Positions 1 through 5,310 of a DNA stretch of 5,310 bases are shown here, piece by piece. A program made the translations under genes and the position numbers. Positions within the stretch are counted from its first letter, which is position 1, and every line of letters begins with the position of its first letter. The notes under the pieces were generated by a model. It was not told the origin of the DNA and did no database searches. It was given only the letters and a program-made list of their open reading frames with translations. Where the stretch lies: positions 1 through 5,310 of the forward strand of contig CAJORD010000109.1 of the NCBI GenBank assembly GCA_905236605.1. The letters run 5' to 3'. This DNA is from an uncultured Synergistales bacterium. GTDB taxonomy: Bacteria > Synergistota > Synergistia > Synergistales > Aminobacteriaceae.

Positions 1-934
1 CAGTTTCTTCATTATATGCAGCGACATAACTGTCAGCTGACGAGATAGCATATTTAAGATCGACAGGCTTTATAGTGATCGTATCAATTTCTTCCTCGAA
101 TGTTTGTTGGGTTCCATTGCCAACTCCACTGTTTGAAGCTGTTGCAATGAGGTTAAACGGAAATTCGCCCTGCGTTGCTGGTAACGTACCTGAAATTGTC
201 AAAGTGTTGCTTGATTGCTCTACAGAAAGTCCGCTGATGTCTGGCGATAATTTCCAAGTGAATGTGGTACCGTCGATAGTCTTGACTATATTTGTATCAT
301 CTGTGTTGTAAGGGTCAGCGGCGTTGTATTGCCACAGCGCGACACCGGGGTCAATCGTGTACTTAATTGAAAAATCGCGGCCCGCGTAGCCTTCAAGAAC
401 GTTGCTTGCGTCGCCTGTAAAATTCGGATCTGAATTATATTCGGTTGAAGAGTATATGCCGTAAGCAAGCTGAAGGGCGCTTACTGTTACTGTGCCTACT
501 TCCTTAAAAGTATAAGTTGTGCTAAGTGCGGAAGAAGTCACAGAAGAAGGCAATCCCGTTACACTAGCAACTTTAACAATTACATCAAAGGAATATTCTC
601 CCGGAGTGTCAGGAAGTTGTCCTTCAATAGTTAAAGTGTTACCACTCACTGTAGGACGAAGGGTCCCGATTGCTGGTGAGATGCTGTAATCAAGTGTGAA
701 CGTAGGGTCGTCGTCCTCGTATTGAGAAATAACGGTCTTCCAATTAGATGTATCATCTGAATTAACCGTATTATCAGTGTAAGTCCATAATTGAATATCA
801 GGAAAATCAGTGTACTTAAGAGTGCAGTTCGTCCCTTGATAATAAGTAATGTCATTGCTAGGGTCATCGGTAAGAGTTGCATCGCCGAGATCCATATACT
901 CGTCGTTGTCAGTTCCGCCCAATGCAAAATATCT
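1..934 (-). repeat. Tandem protein repeats (about 140-150 residues per unit) in the secreted protein
   Basis: Unit 1 spans about 485-934, unit 2 about 68-475, and unit 3 starts at about 61 and continues past the left edge. Matching landmarks in units 1 and 2 are TLKYT (64-68) with SIKYT (215-219), LW near residues 75 and 226, DDTSN with DDTNI (86-90, 238-242), ISP with LSP (111-113, 255-257), and NTLTIEGQLPDTPGE with NTLTISGTLPATQGE (125-139, 269-283). The third unit opens with LKYAISS (319-325), which parallels LAYGIYSS (182-189) at the start of unit 2. The units have diverged in DNA sequence, though short identities such as GTGTACTTAA survive near 357 and 810. This points to old duplications rather than a recent expansion. 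Confidence 0.75.
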
Positions 935-1012
935 AGCTGCTGCTGCCATTGCTCCCGACGCTGCGCACAGCATTAAAGCAATCGCTAGAAATAACACAAA
1001 AAACTTTTTCAA
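1..1012 (-). CDS. Secreted Ig-like tandem-repeat surface protein (partial, C-terminus beyond window)
   Basis: The frame stays open for 337 codons from a TTG start at 1012 to the left edge, so the C-terminus is missing. The TTG start is chosen because AAGGAGG lies 8 bases upstream and the product begins MKKFFVLFLA, a typical signal peptide: Lys2-Lys3, a hydrophobic core to about residue 19, and a probable signal peptidase I site after Ala-Met-Ala (21-23). Two related units of about 140-150 residues follow (about 27-176 and 180-315), and a third begins near 318. Each ends in a beta-rich stretch of the form N-T-L-T-I-x-G-x-L-P-x-T-x-G-E-x-x-F (125-142, 269-286). This resembles the GTISGTP...AGTYTFTVTA pattern of putative Ig domains (He_PIG-like), an assignment by eye. 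The chain is rich in Asp, Thr and Ser and poor in Lys, as expected of an exported surface protein. Its function is unknown; adhesion or an envelope-layer role is inference. It is unrelated to the liv genes and probably has its own promoter. Confidence 0.85.
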   Translation of the reverse strand, partial: MKKFFVLFLAIALMLCAASGAMAAAARYFALGGTDNDEYMDLGDATLTDDPSNDITYYQGTNCTLKYTDFPDIQLWTYTDNTVNSDDTSNWKTVISQYEDDDPTFTLDYSISPAIGTLRPTVSGNTLTIEGQLPDTPGEYSFDVIVKVASVTGLPSSVTSSALSTTYTFKEVGTVTVSALQLAYGIYSSTEYNSDPNFTGDASNVLEGYAGRDFSIKYTIDPGVALWQYNAADPYNTDDTNIVKTIDGTTFTWKLSPDISGLSVEQSSNTLTISGTLPATQGEFPFNLIATASNSGVGNGTQQTFEEEIDTITIKPVDLKYAISSADSYVAAYNEET

Positions 1013-1020
1013 ATTTTGTT

Positions 1021-1027
1021 CCTCCTT
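1021..1027 (-). promoter_or_regulatory. Ribosome binding site deciding the TTG start of the secreted protein
   Basis: On the minus strand AAGGAGG is followed by 8 bases and then TTG at 1012-1010. The near-perfect anti-SD match and spacing, together with the signal peptide that starts exactly there, support TTG initiation. The next in-frame ATG (residue 14) falls inside the hydrophobic core of the signal peptide and would destroy it. Confidence 0.85.
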
Positions 1028-1052
1028 AAAAAATTTTTTCTAAAACACTAAC

Positions 1053-1058
1053 ATTATA
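1053..1058 (-). promoter_or_regulatory. Probable sigma-70 type -10 element for the secreted protein gene
   Basis: A perfect TATAAT lies on the minus strand, 40 bases upstream of the TTG start and 28 bases past the livF stop codon. Around it the sequence is AT-rich. No good -35 hexamer sits 16-18 bases upstream: the best is TTCGCG at 1077-1082 with an 18-base spacer, which shares only the first two bases with TTGACA. The hexamer is seen directly; its activity as a promoter is inferred from position and from the unrelated nature of the downstream gene. Confidence 0.5.
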
Positions 1059-1086
1059 ATAAAAATCGGCAAGTCGCGCGAAGATT

Positions 1087-1815
1087 TTAACCGCCCAAGT
1101 ACGCCGCTCGGACTTTCGGATTATTCAAAAGCTCCGCGCCCGTGCCTGACAATCCCACAGAACCAACTTCAAGAACGTAGGCTTTGTGTGCGACTTTCAA
1201 AGCTGCGAAGGCGTTTTGCTCGACTAATAAAATCGTTCGGCCCTGCGCGTTAATCTCTCGAATTATTCCGAAAACTTCATCAACAAGAATCGGCGCAAGT
1301 CCCAAGCTAGGCTCGTCTAGCATCAGCAAGTCCGGACGGCTCATCAGCGCACGCCCAACCGCGAGCATTTGCTGTTCACCGCCGGAAAGAGTGCTGCCCT
1401 TTTGTCGCCGTCGTTCTTTCAAGCGTGGGAACAAAGAATAAACATATTCCATATCTTCGGCGATTCCTTTTTCGTCGTCGCGAATATACGCGCCTAAGTT
1501 CAAATTTTCTTCGACTGTAAGCTGCGGCAAAATCCTTCGGCCTTCGGGACTTAAAGAAATTCCGAGCTTCACGTGAGTTTCAGCAGGCTTGCCTAAAATC
1601 GAAACGGGCTTGTCGTCGCGCGGGGAAGTGAAAATCATTTCTTCGGCTCGTGCTTTAACAAGTCCCATAATTGCGCGAATGACGCTTGATTTTCCGGCAC
1701 CGTTCGCGCCAATTAAAGTTACGATTTCGCCACGGTCGATTGAAATTGAAACATCACGGACGGCGTGAATAGCTCCGTAATTGACATTGAGGTTTTTAAT
1801 TTTCAACATTTCCAT
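1087..1815 (-). CDS. livF: Branched-chain amino acid ABC transporter ATP-binding protein LivF
   Basis: This cytoplasmic ATPase of 242 residues, full length for LivF, is one of the two nucleotide-binding subunits that power Liv/HAAT amino acid uptake. The motifs are Walker A GANGAGKS (36-43), the LivF-typical PEGRR...LTVEEN (90-104), the ABC signature LSGGE (143-147), and Walker B LLMLDEP (163-169) followed by SLGLAP. At the switch (H-loop) position it has VEQN (198-201), with Gln200 in place of His. Gln there is characteristic of LivF and helps tell it from LivG, which keeps His. The first Met (1815) is preferred over the one two codons later because AAGGAGG lies 10 bases upstream of it. The start codon directly abuts the TAA of livM-livG, indicating coupled translation. 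The stretch at 55-72 is less conserved than usual for the family. It is the last liv gene of the operon as seen here. Confidence 0.96.
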   Translation of the reverse strand: MEMLKIKNLNVNYGAIHAVRDVSISIDRGEIVTLIGANGAGKSSVIRAIMGLVKARAEEMIFTSPRDDKPVSILGKPAETHVKLGISLSPEGRRILPQLTVEENLNLGAYIRDDEKGIAEDMEYVYSLFPRLKERRRQKGSTLSGGEQQMLAVGRALMSRPDLLMLDEPSLGLAPILVDEVFGIIREINAQGRTILLVEQNAFAALKVAHKAYVLEVGSVGLSGTGAELLNNPKVRAAYLGG

Positions 1816-3657
1816 TTAAGCCGCGCCTCCTTCCGAAGCTCCTGCACCGAGATACGCTTCAATAACTCGCGGATTCGCTTTGATTTCTGCCGGCGTGCCT
1901 TGCGCAATGTGAATGCCCTGATCTAAAACTTGAATATAATCGCAGACGTTCATAACGACTTTCATGTCGTGCTCAATTAAAAGAATCGTTAAATCGAACT
2001 CATCACGAAGTCGGCGAATGAAATTCATTAACTCTTCGCTCTCTTGAGGATTCATTCCGGCGGCTGGCTCATCGAGCAATAAAAATTCGGGTTTTGTCGC
2101 CAATGCACGCGCGATTTCAAGACGTCGTTGCGCTCCATATGGTAACGCCGAAGCTTCTTCATCGGCGAATGCCTCAAGGCCAAGTTGTTCGAGCAAATCC
2201 ATAGCCTGCGCTTTGACTTCTGAATCTTCGCGTATGACGTCCGTAAAGATAAACGGCGCTAGCGTCATCCACCACGAATATTTTTGTCTTATCCGGCTGC
2301 CTATCATGACGTTTTGCAAAACTGTTTCATGACCGAAGAGCCTGATATTTTGGAACGTGCGGCTCATTCCGGCCTTGCAGACTTCGTTGGGACTAAGACC
2401 GCCGATGGACTTTCCTAAAAATTTTATGGTGCCTGAAGTCGGTTTATAGAAGCCACTGATGACGTTGAAGGCCGAAGTTTTGCCTGCGCCGTTCGGGCCA
2501 ATAAGTCCCATAATTTGCCCGCGCTTAATATTAAATGAAAGATTATCAATCGCAGAGAGACCGCCGAATTTTAATTTCACGTCTTGAACTTCAAGGACTG
2601 TTTCAGATTTTTCGCGCGGAGCTTTGCTCTTGGCTTTAGGTTTCGGGAAGAAAATATCCCACGAAAATTCGCGCATTCCCATGATGCCTTCGCGACGGAA
2701 AATTATGACCATGATTAAGAGCAGCGAGAATATAACCATTCTCATGCCAGGGATTCCAGGGATATTAAAATTGAAGATTGTTATCGGATTTTCGACGAAG
2801 CGAAGCCACTCTAACATTGTCGTAACTAAGAACGAGCCGATTATAGAGCCTGTTACAGAGCCCAGCCCGCCGACGACGATTATCATCAAAATGTTATAAG
2901 TCTGCGTAATCATGAACATTCGCGGGTCAATCGTCGTGATTAAGTTCCCCATGAGAGCACCGCCAAGTCCTCCGCCGAAGCAGCCTAATGTGAACGCGAG
3001 AACTTTAACTTTGAAGGTGTTAATGCCCATCATCTTGGCCGCGACTTCATCATCACGAACAGCACGCAAAACGCCGCCGAAGTTGCTTCGCAACATACAG
3101 ACGGTGCAAAGCAGAACAATTCCTAAGCAGCCCCAACTCATAAAAAGCGTGGTGTAAGCCGGAATCCCTTTTAATCCGAGCGAACCATTAGTCAAGCGCG
3201 CGGTGTTTGTGATTAGGATTCGGATTATTTCAGCGAAACCAAGCGTAGCAATTCCCAAATAATCGCCGCCAAGTCGCAAGACCGGAAGCGCAACTAAAAG
3301 CCCAAAGAACGCCGCGACTAGTCCCGCAAGGATCAACGAAACTATAAAAGGCGCGTTGACGTTCAGGAGCCACGGATAAATATCTTCAAGAATCCACATC
3401 GCATTTTTTTGCGCCGGACTTAACACGAGCAACGCCGAAACATAAGCGCCTATCGCCATGAAGCCCGCATGACCTAGCGAAAACATTCCCGTGATACCGT
3501 AAATCAAATTCAGACTTAAAGCTAAAATTGCGTTGATGGCGATTAAATTCAAAATTCTTTGCCAGTAACCGTTAAGAAGCTCCGGAGCCTTGTTGAGAAA
3601 AACCGCGAATAAAATTATAGAAAAGATAGTGAGAGTTAAACTTCGTACTCGTCGCAT
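1816..3657 (-). CDS. livM-livG: Fused branched-chain amino acid permease LivM and ATPase LivG
   Basis: One uninterrupted 613-residue frame encodes two subunits that are usually separate. Residues 1 to about 326 are LivM, an integral membrane permease with roughly eight to ten hydrophobic segments. It carries the LivM landmarks YGITGMFSLGHAGFMAIGAY (53-72) and a cytoplasmic coupling loop LRAVRDDEVAAKMMGIN (197-213) that would contact the ATPase. Residues 327-353 form a charged linker rich in Lys and Pro. Residues 354-613 are LivG: Walker A GPNGAGKT (387-394), Q-loop TFQN (434-437), a variant signature PYGAQ (506-510) of the LivG YGxQ type, Walker B LLLDEP (526-531) and switch His563 in IEHD. 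The C-terminal AYLGAG resembles LivG and LivF ends. The start ATG overlaps the livH TAA by one base (TAATG), and GGAGG lies 10 bases upstream. Both halves look intact. LivM-LivG fusions are known in some annotated genomes, so I read this as a real fusion rather than a sequencing error, since no frame change occurs at the junction. Confidence 0.95.
   Translation of the reverse strand: MRRVRSLTLTIFSIILFAVFLNKAPELLNGYWQRILNLIAINAILALSLNLIYGITGMFSLGHAGFMAIGAYVSALLVLSPAQKNAMWILEDIYPWLLNVNAPFIVSLILAGLVAAFFGLLVALPVLRLGGDYLGIATLGFAEIIRILITNTARLTNGSLGLKGIPAYTTLFMSWGCLGIVLLCTVCMLRSNFGGVLRAVRDDEVAAKMMGINTFKVKVLAFTLGCFGGGLGGALMGNLITTIDPRMFMITQTYNILMIIVVGGLGSVTGSIIGSFLVTTMLEWLRFVENPITIFNFNIPGIPGMRMVIFSLLLIMVIIFRREGIMGMREFSWDIFFPKPKAKSKAPREKSETVLEVQDVKLKFGGLSAIDNLSFNIKRGQIMGLIGPNGAGKTSAFNVISGFYKPTSGTIKFLGKSIGGLSPNEVCKAGMSRTFQNIRLFGHETVLQNVMIGSRIRQKYSWWMTLAPFIFTDVIREDSEVKAQAMDLLEQLGLEAFADEEASALPYGAQRRLEIARALATKPEFLLLDEPAAGMNPQESEELMNFIRRLRDEFDLTILLIEHDMKVVMNVCDYIQVLDQGIHIAQGTPAEIKANPRVIEAYLGAGASEGGAA
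1826..1832 (-). promoter_or_regulatory. Ribosome binding site of livF, inside the end of livM-livG
   Basis: AAGGAGG on the minus strand lies within the last codons of livM-livG, which encode its Glu-Gly-Gly-Ala-Ala end. It sits 10 bases before the ATG at 1815 and 16 before the second in-frame ATG, so it favours the first start. Confidence 0.8.
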
Positions 3658-4553
3658 TAGATTTTATCCTCCAGTTTCTCGCCTAATAAGCCCGTCGGCC
3701 TGAACAGCAAAATTAAAATTAAAAGCAAAAACGCGAACGCATCTTTGTAGCCTGAAAGCGTCGGAAAGAACGCGACCGACATAATCTCAACGAAGCCCAG
3801 CAGCAAGCCGCCAATCATTGCGCCCGGAACCGAACCGATCCCGCCGAACACAGCCGCTATAAAGGCTTTAATTCCCGGTGTCATTCCCATGAACGGCTCG
3901 ACACGCGGATAGCGCAGTGCCCACATTATGCCCGCAACTGCCGCAAGCGCTGAACCAAGTCCGAACGCAAGCGCGATTATTTTGTTGACGCTAACACCCA
4001 TCATTCGAGTAGTTTCGATGTCAAACGAGATTGCTCGCATAGCAAGACCGGGCTTTGTTCGATACAAGAGCCACAGCAGCGCACCGACTAGCAAAAATGC
4101 AACAACCGGAACTAAAATCCCAAGCGGGATTAAGCGAACGCCATTTGAAAATTCGATCGGCTTCATCAAAATCGGAGGCTGAACGACAGGGCGAGGCATT
4201 CCCGTAAAAACGACAACGGCAAAATTTTCGATGAAGAACGAAACGCCGATCGCGCTGATTAAAGCTGAAATTCTGGGAGCTTCGCGCAAGGGTTTGTAGG
4301 CGATTCTGTCAACAAGAAGTCCGCAAATGGTCGTGCCGATTATTGCAAGGACAACGCCGACCGCCCACGGCAATTTATAAACGATTGTTGCGAAGTAAAC
4401 AAAATACGCGCCTAGCATGAATATATCGCCGTGAGCAAAATTTATTAATCTTAAAATTCCGTACACCATTGTGTACCCCACAGCGACAAGTCCGTAAAGC
4501 GAACCTAAGCTAAGCGCGTTTATAAAATGTTGAACAAAAATATTTAATTCCAT
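3657..4553 (-). CDS. livH: Branched-chain amino acid ABC transporter permease LivH
   Basis: This inner-membrane permease of 298 residues, a normal LivH length, pairs with the LivM half to form the translocation path. It shows the LivH N-terminal hallmark SLGSLYGLVAVGYTMVYGIL (15-34) followed by INFAHGDIFMLGAY (37-50). About eight hydrophobic segments follow, with a cytoplasmic coupling loop near 169-192 (MRAISFDIETTRMMGVS). The conserved AAVFGGIGSVPGAMIGGLLLG (233-253) and the C-terminal LLFRPTGLLGE (282-291) are also present. The ATG at 4553 gives the expected N-terminus. No Shine-Dalgarno-like sequence precedes it: the 20 bases upstream on the minus strand are pyrimidine-rich heptamer repeats. 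The gene overlaps livM-livG by one base. Translation may depend on readthrough from livK or on the upstream repeat structure; this is inference. Confidence 0.96.
   Translation of the reverse strand: MELNIFVQHFINALSLGSLYGLVAVGYTMVYGILRLINFAHGDIFMLGAYFVYFATIVYKLPWAVGVVLAIIGTTICGLLVDRIAYKPLREAPRISALISAIGVSFFIENFAVVVFTGMPRPVVQPPILMKPIEFSNGVRLIPLGILVPVVAFLLVGALLWLLYRTKPGLAMRAISFDIETTRMMGVSVNKIIALAFGLGSALAAVAGIMWALRYPRVEPFMGMTPGIKAFIAAVFGGIGSVPGAMIGGLLLGFVEIMSVAFFPTLSGYKDAFAFLLLILILLFRPTGLLGEKLEDKI
3668..3672 (-). promoter_or_regulatory. Ribosome binding site of livM-livG, inside the end of livH
   Basis: GGAGG on the minus strand lies 10 bases upstream of the ATG at 3657, within the final livH codons. 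Together with the TAATG stop/start overlap it supports translational coupling of livH and livM-livG and fixes the start of the fusion protein. Confidence 0.75.
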
Positions 4554-4560
4554 TTTGCAA

Positions 4561-4626
4561 AGTGAGAAGTGAGAAGCAAGAAAAAATTTTTAACTCCTAA
4601 CTCCTCACTCCTAATTCCTAACTAAT
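4561..4626 (-). repeat. Heptamer tandem repeats in the livK-livH spacer
   Basis: Two short arrays with a 7-base period flank an A6T5 core at 4581-4591. On the plus strand the right array reads AACTCCT, AACTCCT, CACTCCT, AATTCCT and a degenerate AACTAAT (4592-4626). The left array reads AGTGAGA, AGTGAGA and AGCAAGA (4561-4581). They occupy nearly all of the 75-base gap between livK and livH. On the transcribed strand the first-encountered array is purine-rich (AGGAGTT-type units) and the second is pyrimidine-rich (TCTCACT units), so they partly complement each other. Similar heptamer repeats are known between genes of some bacteria, notably cyanobacteria; whether this one belongs to a dispersed family cannot be judged from one copy. 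Confidence 0.85.
4568..4609 (-). other. Potential RNA stem-loop between livK and livH
   Basis: In the minus-strand transcript AGUGAGGAG (4609-4601) can pair with CUUCUCACU (4576-4568) over nine positions, one of them a G-U pair. After an internal mismatch, AGGAG can pair with UUCUU, closing a loop over the A/T core. The upstream arm could also pair with the second, overlapping CUUCUCACU copy at 4569-4561. A hairpin after a binding-protein gene could protect the livK message or reduce read-through into the membrane genes, as the malE-malF intergenic REP element does in E. coli. That role is inferred here. The run of T falls in the loop rather than after the stem, so it does not look like an ordinary intrinsic terminator. 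Confidence 0.5.
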
Positions 4627-4628
4627 AA

Positions 4629-5310
4629 TTAGACTTCCGGGACAACAATTCCGACGAATGTTTTTTTGCCGTTCTTAATCTCTACGATTCCCATATCTTT
4701 CTCGGCGTCGTGAGTTGCGTTAATTGTGGTCATTCCGGTAACTGTCGGGAGGTCTTTGACTGTTTCAAGAGCGTCGCGGATTTTAGCAGGTTCTGCGCTC
4801 CCGGCTCTCTCGATAGCGTCCTTGAGCATGATGTAGCAGTCGTAACCAAGCGCGCAGTTTACGTTCGGGGCCTTGTCGGGGTGAATTTTGTTCCATTCTT
4901 CGGTGAAAGCCTTTGCTGTTTCGTTCATTTCGGGCATTGAAGGGTCATATGCGAATGTTGTATGCATGAATCCTTCAACTGCATCTCCTCCGAGCGTAAC
5001 GATTTCGGGGTTATCCATGGCGTCAGCGCCGATGAATTTGAAAGCCGCGCCAAGTTCTTTAGCTTGTTTCAAAACGATCGCGCCTTCTGCGAAGTAAGCC
5101 GGAAGGAAAACGATGTCGGGTTTTGCGTCGATAAGAGCCGTAAGCTGCGCTGTGAAGTCCGTGTCGCCTGACTGATAGAATAAGCTCGCTACGATTTCTC
5201 CGCCCATTTTCTTGAATGAATCTCTGAAGAATTTTCCGAGTCCTACGCTGTAATCATTGGCCATGTCAACGAGTGTAGCTGCCTTTTTGAATCCAAGATT
5301 ACGGAATGCA
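4629..5310 (-). CDS. livK: Branched-chain amino acid ABC transporter substrate-binding protein LivK (partial, N-terminus beyond window)
   Basis: The frame is open from the right edge to the TAA at 4631-4629, giving 226 visible residues. An in-frame ATG at 5264 is internal: the upstream codons read AFRNLGFKKAATLVD and continue smoothly into MANDYSVGLGKFFRD, so the true start and the signal peptide lie outside the window. The visible part is the type I periplasmic binding protein fold of the Peripla_BP_6 / LivK family. It has DYSVGL, then GDTDFTAQLTALIDAKPDIVFLP, then a second strand-helix region FIGADAMDNPEIVTLGGDAVEG, then ALGYDCYIMLKDAIERAG and the C-terminal lobe with VTGMTTIN. A family member of about 370-400 residues would lack its first 150 or so here. 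The protein would capture branched-chain or related amino acids outside the membrane and deliver them to LivH-LivM. The exact ligand cannot be read from this fragment. Confidence 0.95.
   Translation of the reverse strand, partial: AFRNLGFKKAATLVDMANDYSVGLGKFFRDSFKKMGGEIVASLFYQSGDTDFTAQLTALIDAKPDIVFLPAYFAEGAIVLKQAKELGAAFKFIGADAMDNPEIVTLGGDAVEGFMHTTFAYDPSMPEMNETAKAFTEEWNKIHPDKAPNVNCALGYDCYIMLKDAIERAGSAEPAKIRDALETVKDLPTVTGMTTINATHDAEKDMGIVEIKNGKKTFVGIVVPEV

Noticed and set aside
75..311. Plus-strand open frame of 78 codons, and similar ones at 791-1043
   Set aside because: They lie opposite the continuous secreted-protein frame, have no convincing ribosome binding site and give compositionally odd products. 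They are shadows.
286..927. Minus-strand open frames at 286-468 and 646-927
   Set aside because: Both are in a different frame from the TTG-started gene at 1012, which is open throughout and has a signal peptide, RBS and internal repeats. They are out-of-frame shadows.
965..976. Possible lipoprotein signal around Cys16 (LMLC) of the secreted protein
   Set aside because: The residue before Cys is Leu rather than Gly, Ala or Ser, and a good signal peptidase I site (Ala-Met-Ala) follows a few residues later.
1062..1088. Possible intrinsic terminator after livF (AAAATC pairing with GATTTT)
   Set aside because: The stem is six mostly A-T pairs around a 15-base loop and begins in the stop codon. 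It is too weak to call.
2674..2691. Internal start for a separate LivG at Met326 or Met328 of the fusion
   Set aside because: A GAAGG lies only 4 bases before the first ATG, and both Met codons fall at the end of the permease domain. Support is too weak to claim an independent product.
2624..3157. Plus-strand open frames opposite livM-livG (2624-2899, 2912-3157)
   Set aside because: They are antisense to well-conserved LivM coding sequence and show no RBS or recognisable protein features.
3928..4182. Plus-strand open frame opposite livH, and three opposite livK (4710-4940, 4888-5097, 4962-5171)
   Set aside because: All lie antisense to strongly supported Liv genes and have no independent support.
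4561..4626. CRISPR-like array in the livK-livH spacer
   Set aside because: The units are 7 bases long and contiguous, with no spacers, so this is a short tandem repeat and not CRISPR.
4629..5264. livK starting at the ATG at 5264
   Set aside because: The frame continues upstream to the window edge with family-typical sequence, so this Met is internal.

Overview
The window carries most of a branched-chain amino acid ABC importer operon of the Liv/HAAT family, entirely on the minus strand. Read in the direction of transcription (right to left), the order is livK (substrate-binding protein, N-terminus beyond the right edge), livH (permease), a fused livM-livG gene (permease plus ATPase in one 613-residue chain) and livF (second ATPase). 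About 75 bases beyond livF on the same strand lies an unrelated secreted, repeat-built surface protein. It starts at a TTG codon and runs off the left edge.

Region by region: 1-1012 is the secreted repeat protein, with signal peptide, two full repeat units and the start of a third. 1013-1086 is a short spacer with a perfect -10 hexamer and a strong ribosome binding site. 1087-4553 holds livF, livM-livG and livH, packed without gaps (stop and start abut or overlap by one base). 4554-4628 is a spacer between livK and livH made of heptamer tandem repeats around an A6T5 core, able to fold into a hairpin in the transcript. 4629-5310 is the C-terminal part of livK. The plus strand shows no credible gene, and no stretch over 300 bases lacks a gene.

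Together the liv genes encode one uptake machine. LivK would capture leucine, isoleucine, valine or a related hydrophobic amino acid outside the inner membrane. LivH and the LivM half form the channel. LivF and the LivG half power it. The exact substrate cannot be read from the sequence.

The organism is a bacterium of moderate GC content using AGGAGG-type ribosome binding sites. A periplasmic-type binding protein with a multigene Liv operon next to a secreted Ig-like repeat protein would suit an amino-acid-using anaerobe such as Synergistota or Negativicutes, but this is a guess from style and no taxonomic marker is present.

I see no wholly new system. The points most worth a second look are the tandem-repeat secreted protein, the livK-livH heptamer/hairpin spacer with an SD-less livH start, and the LivM-LivG fusion.
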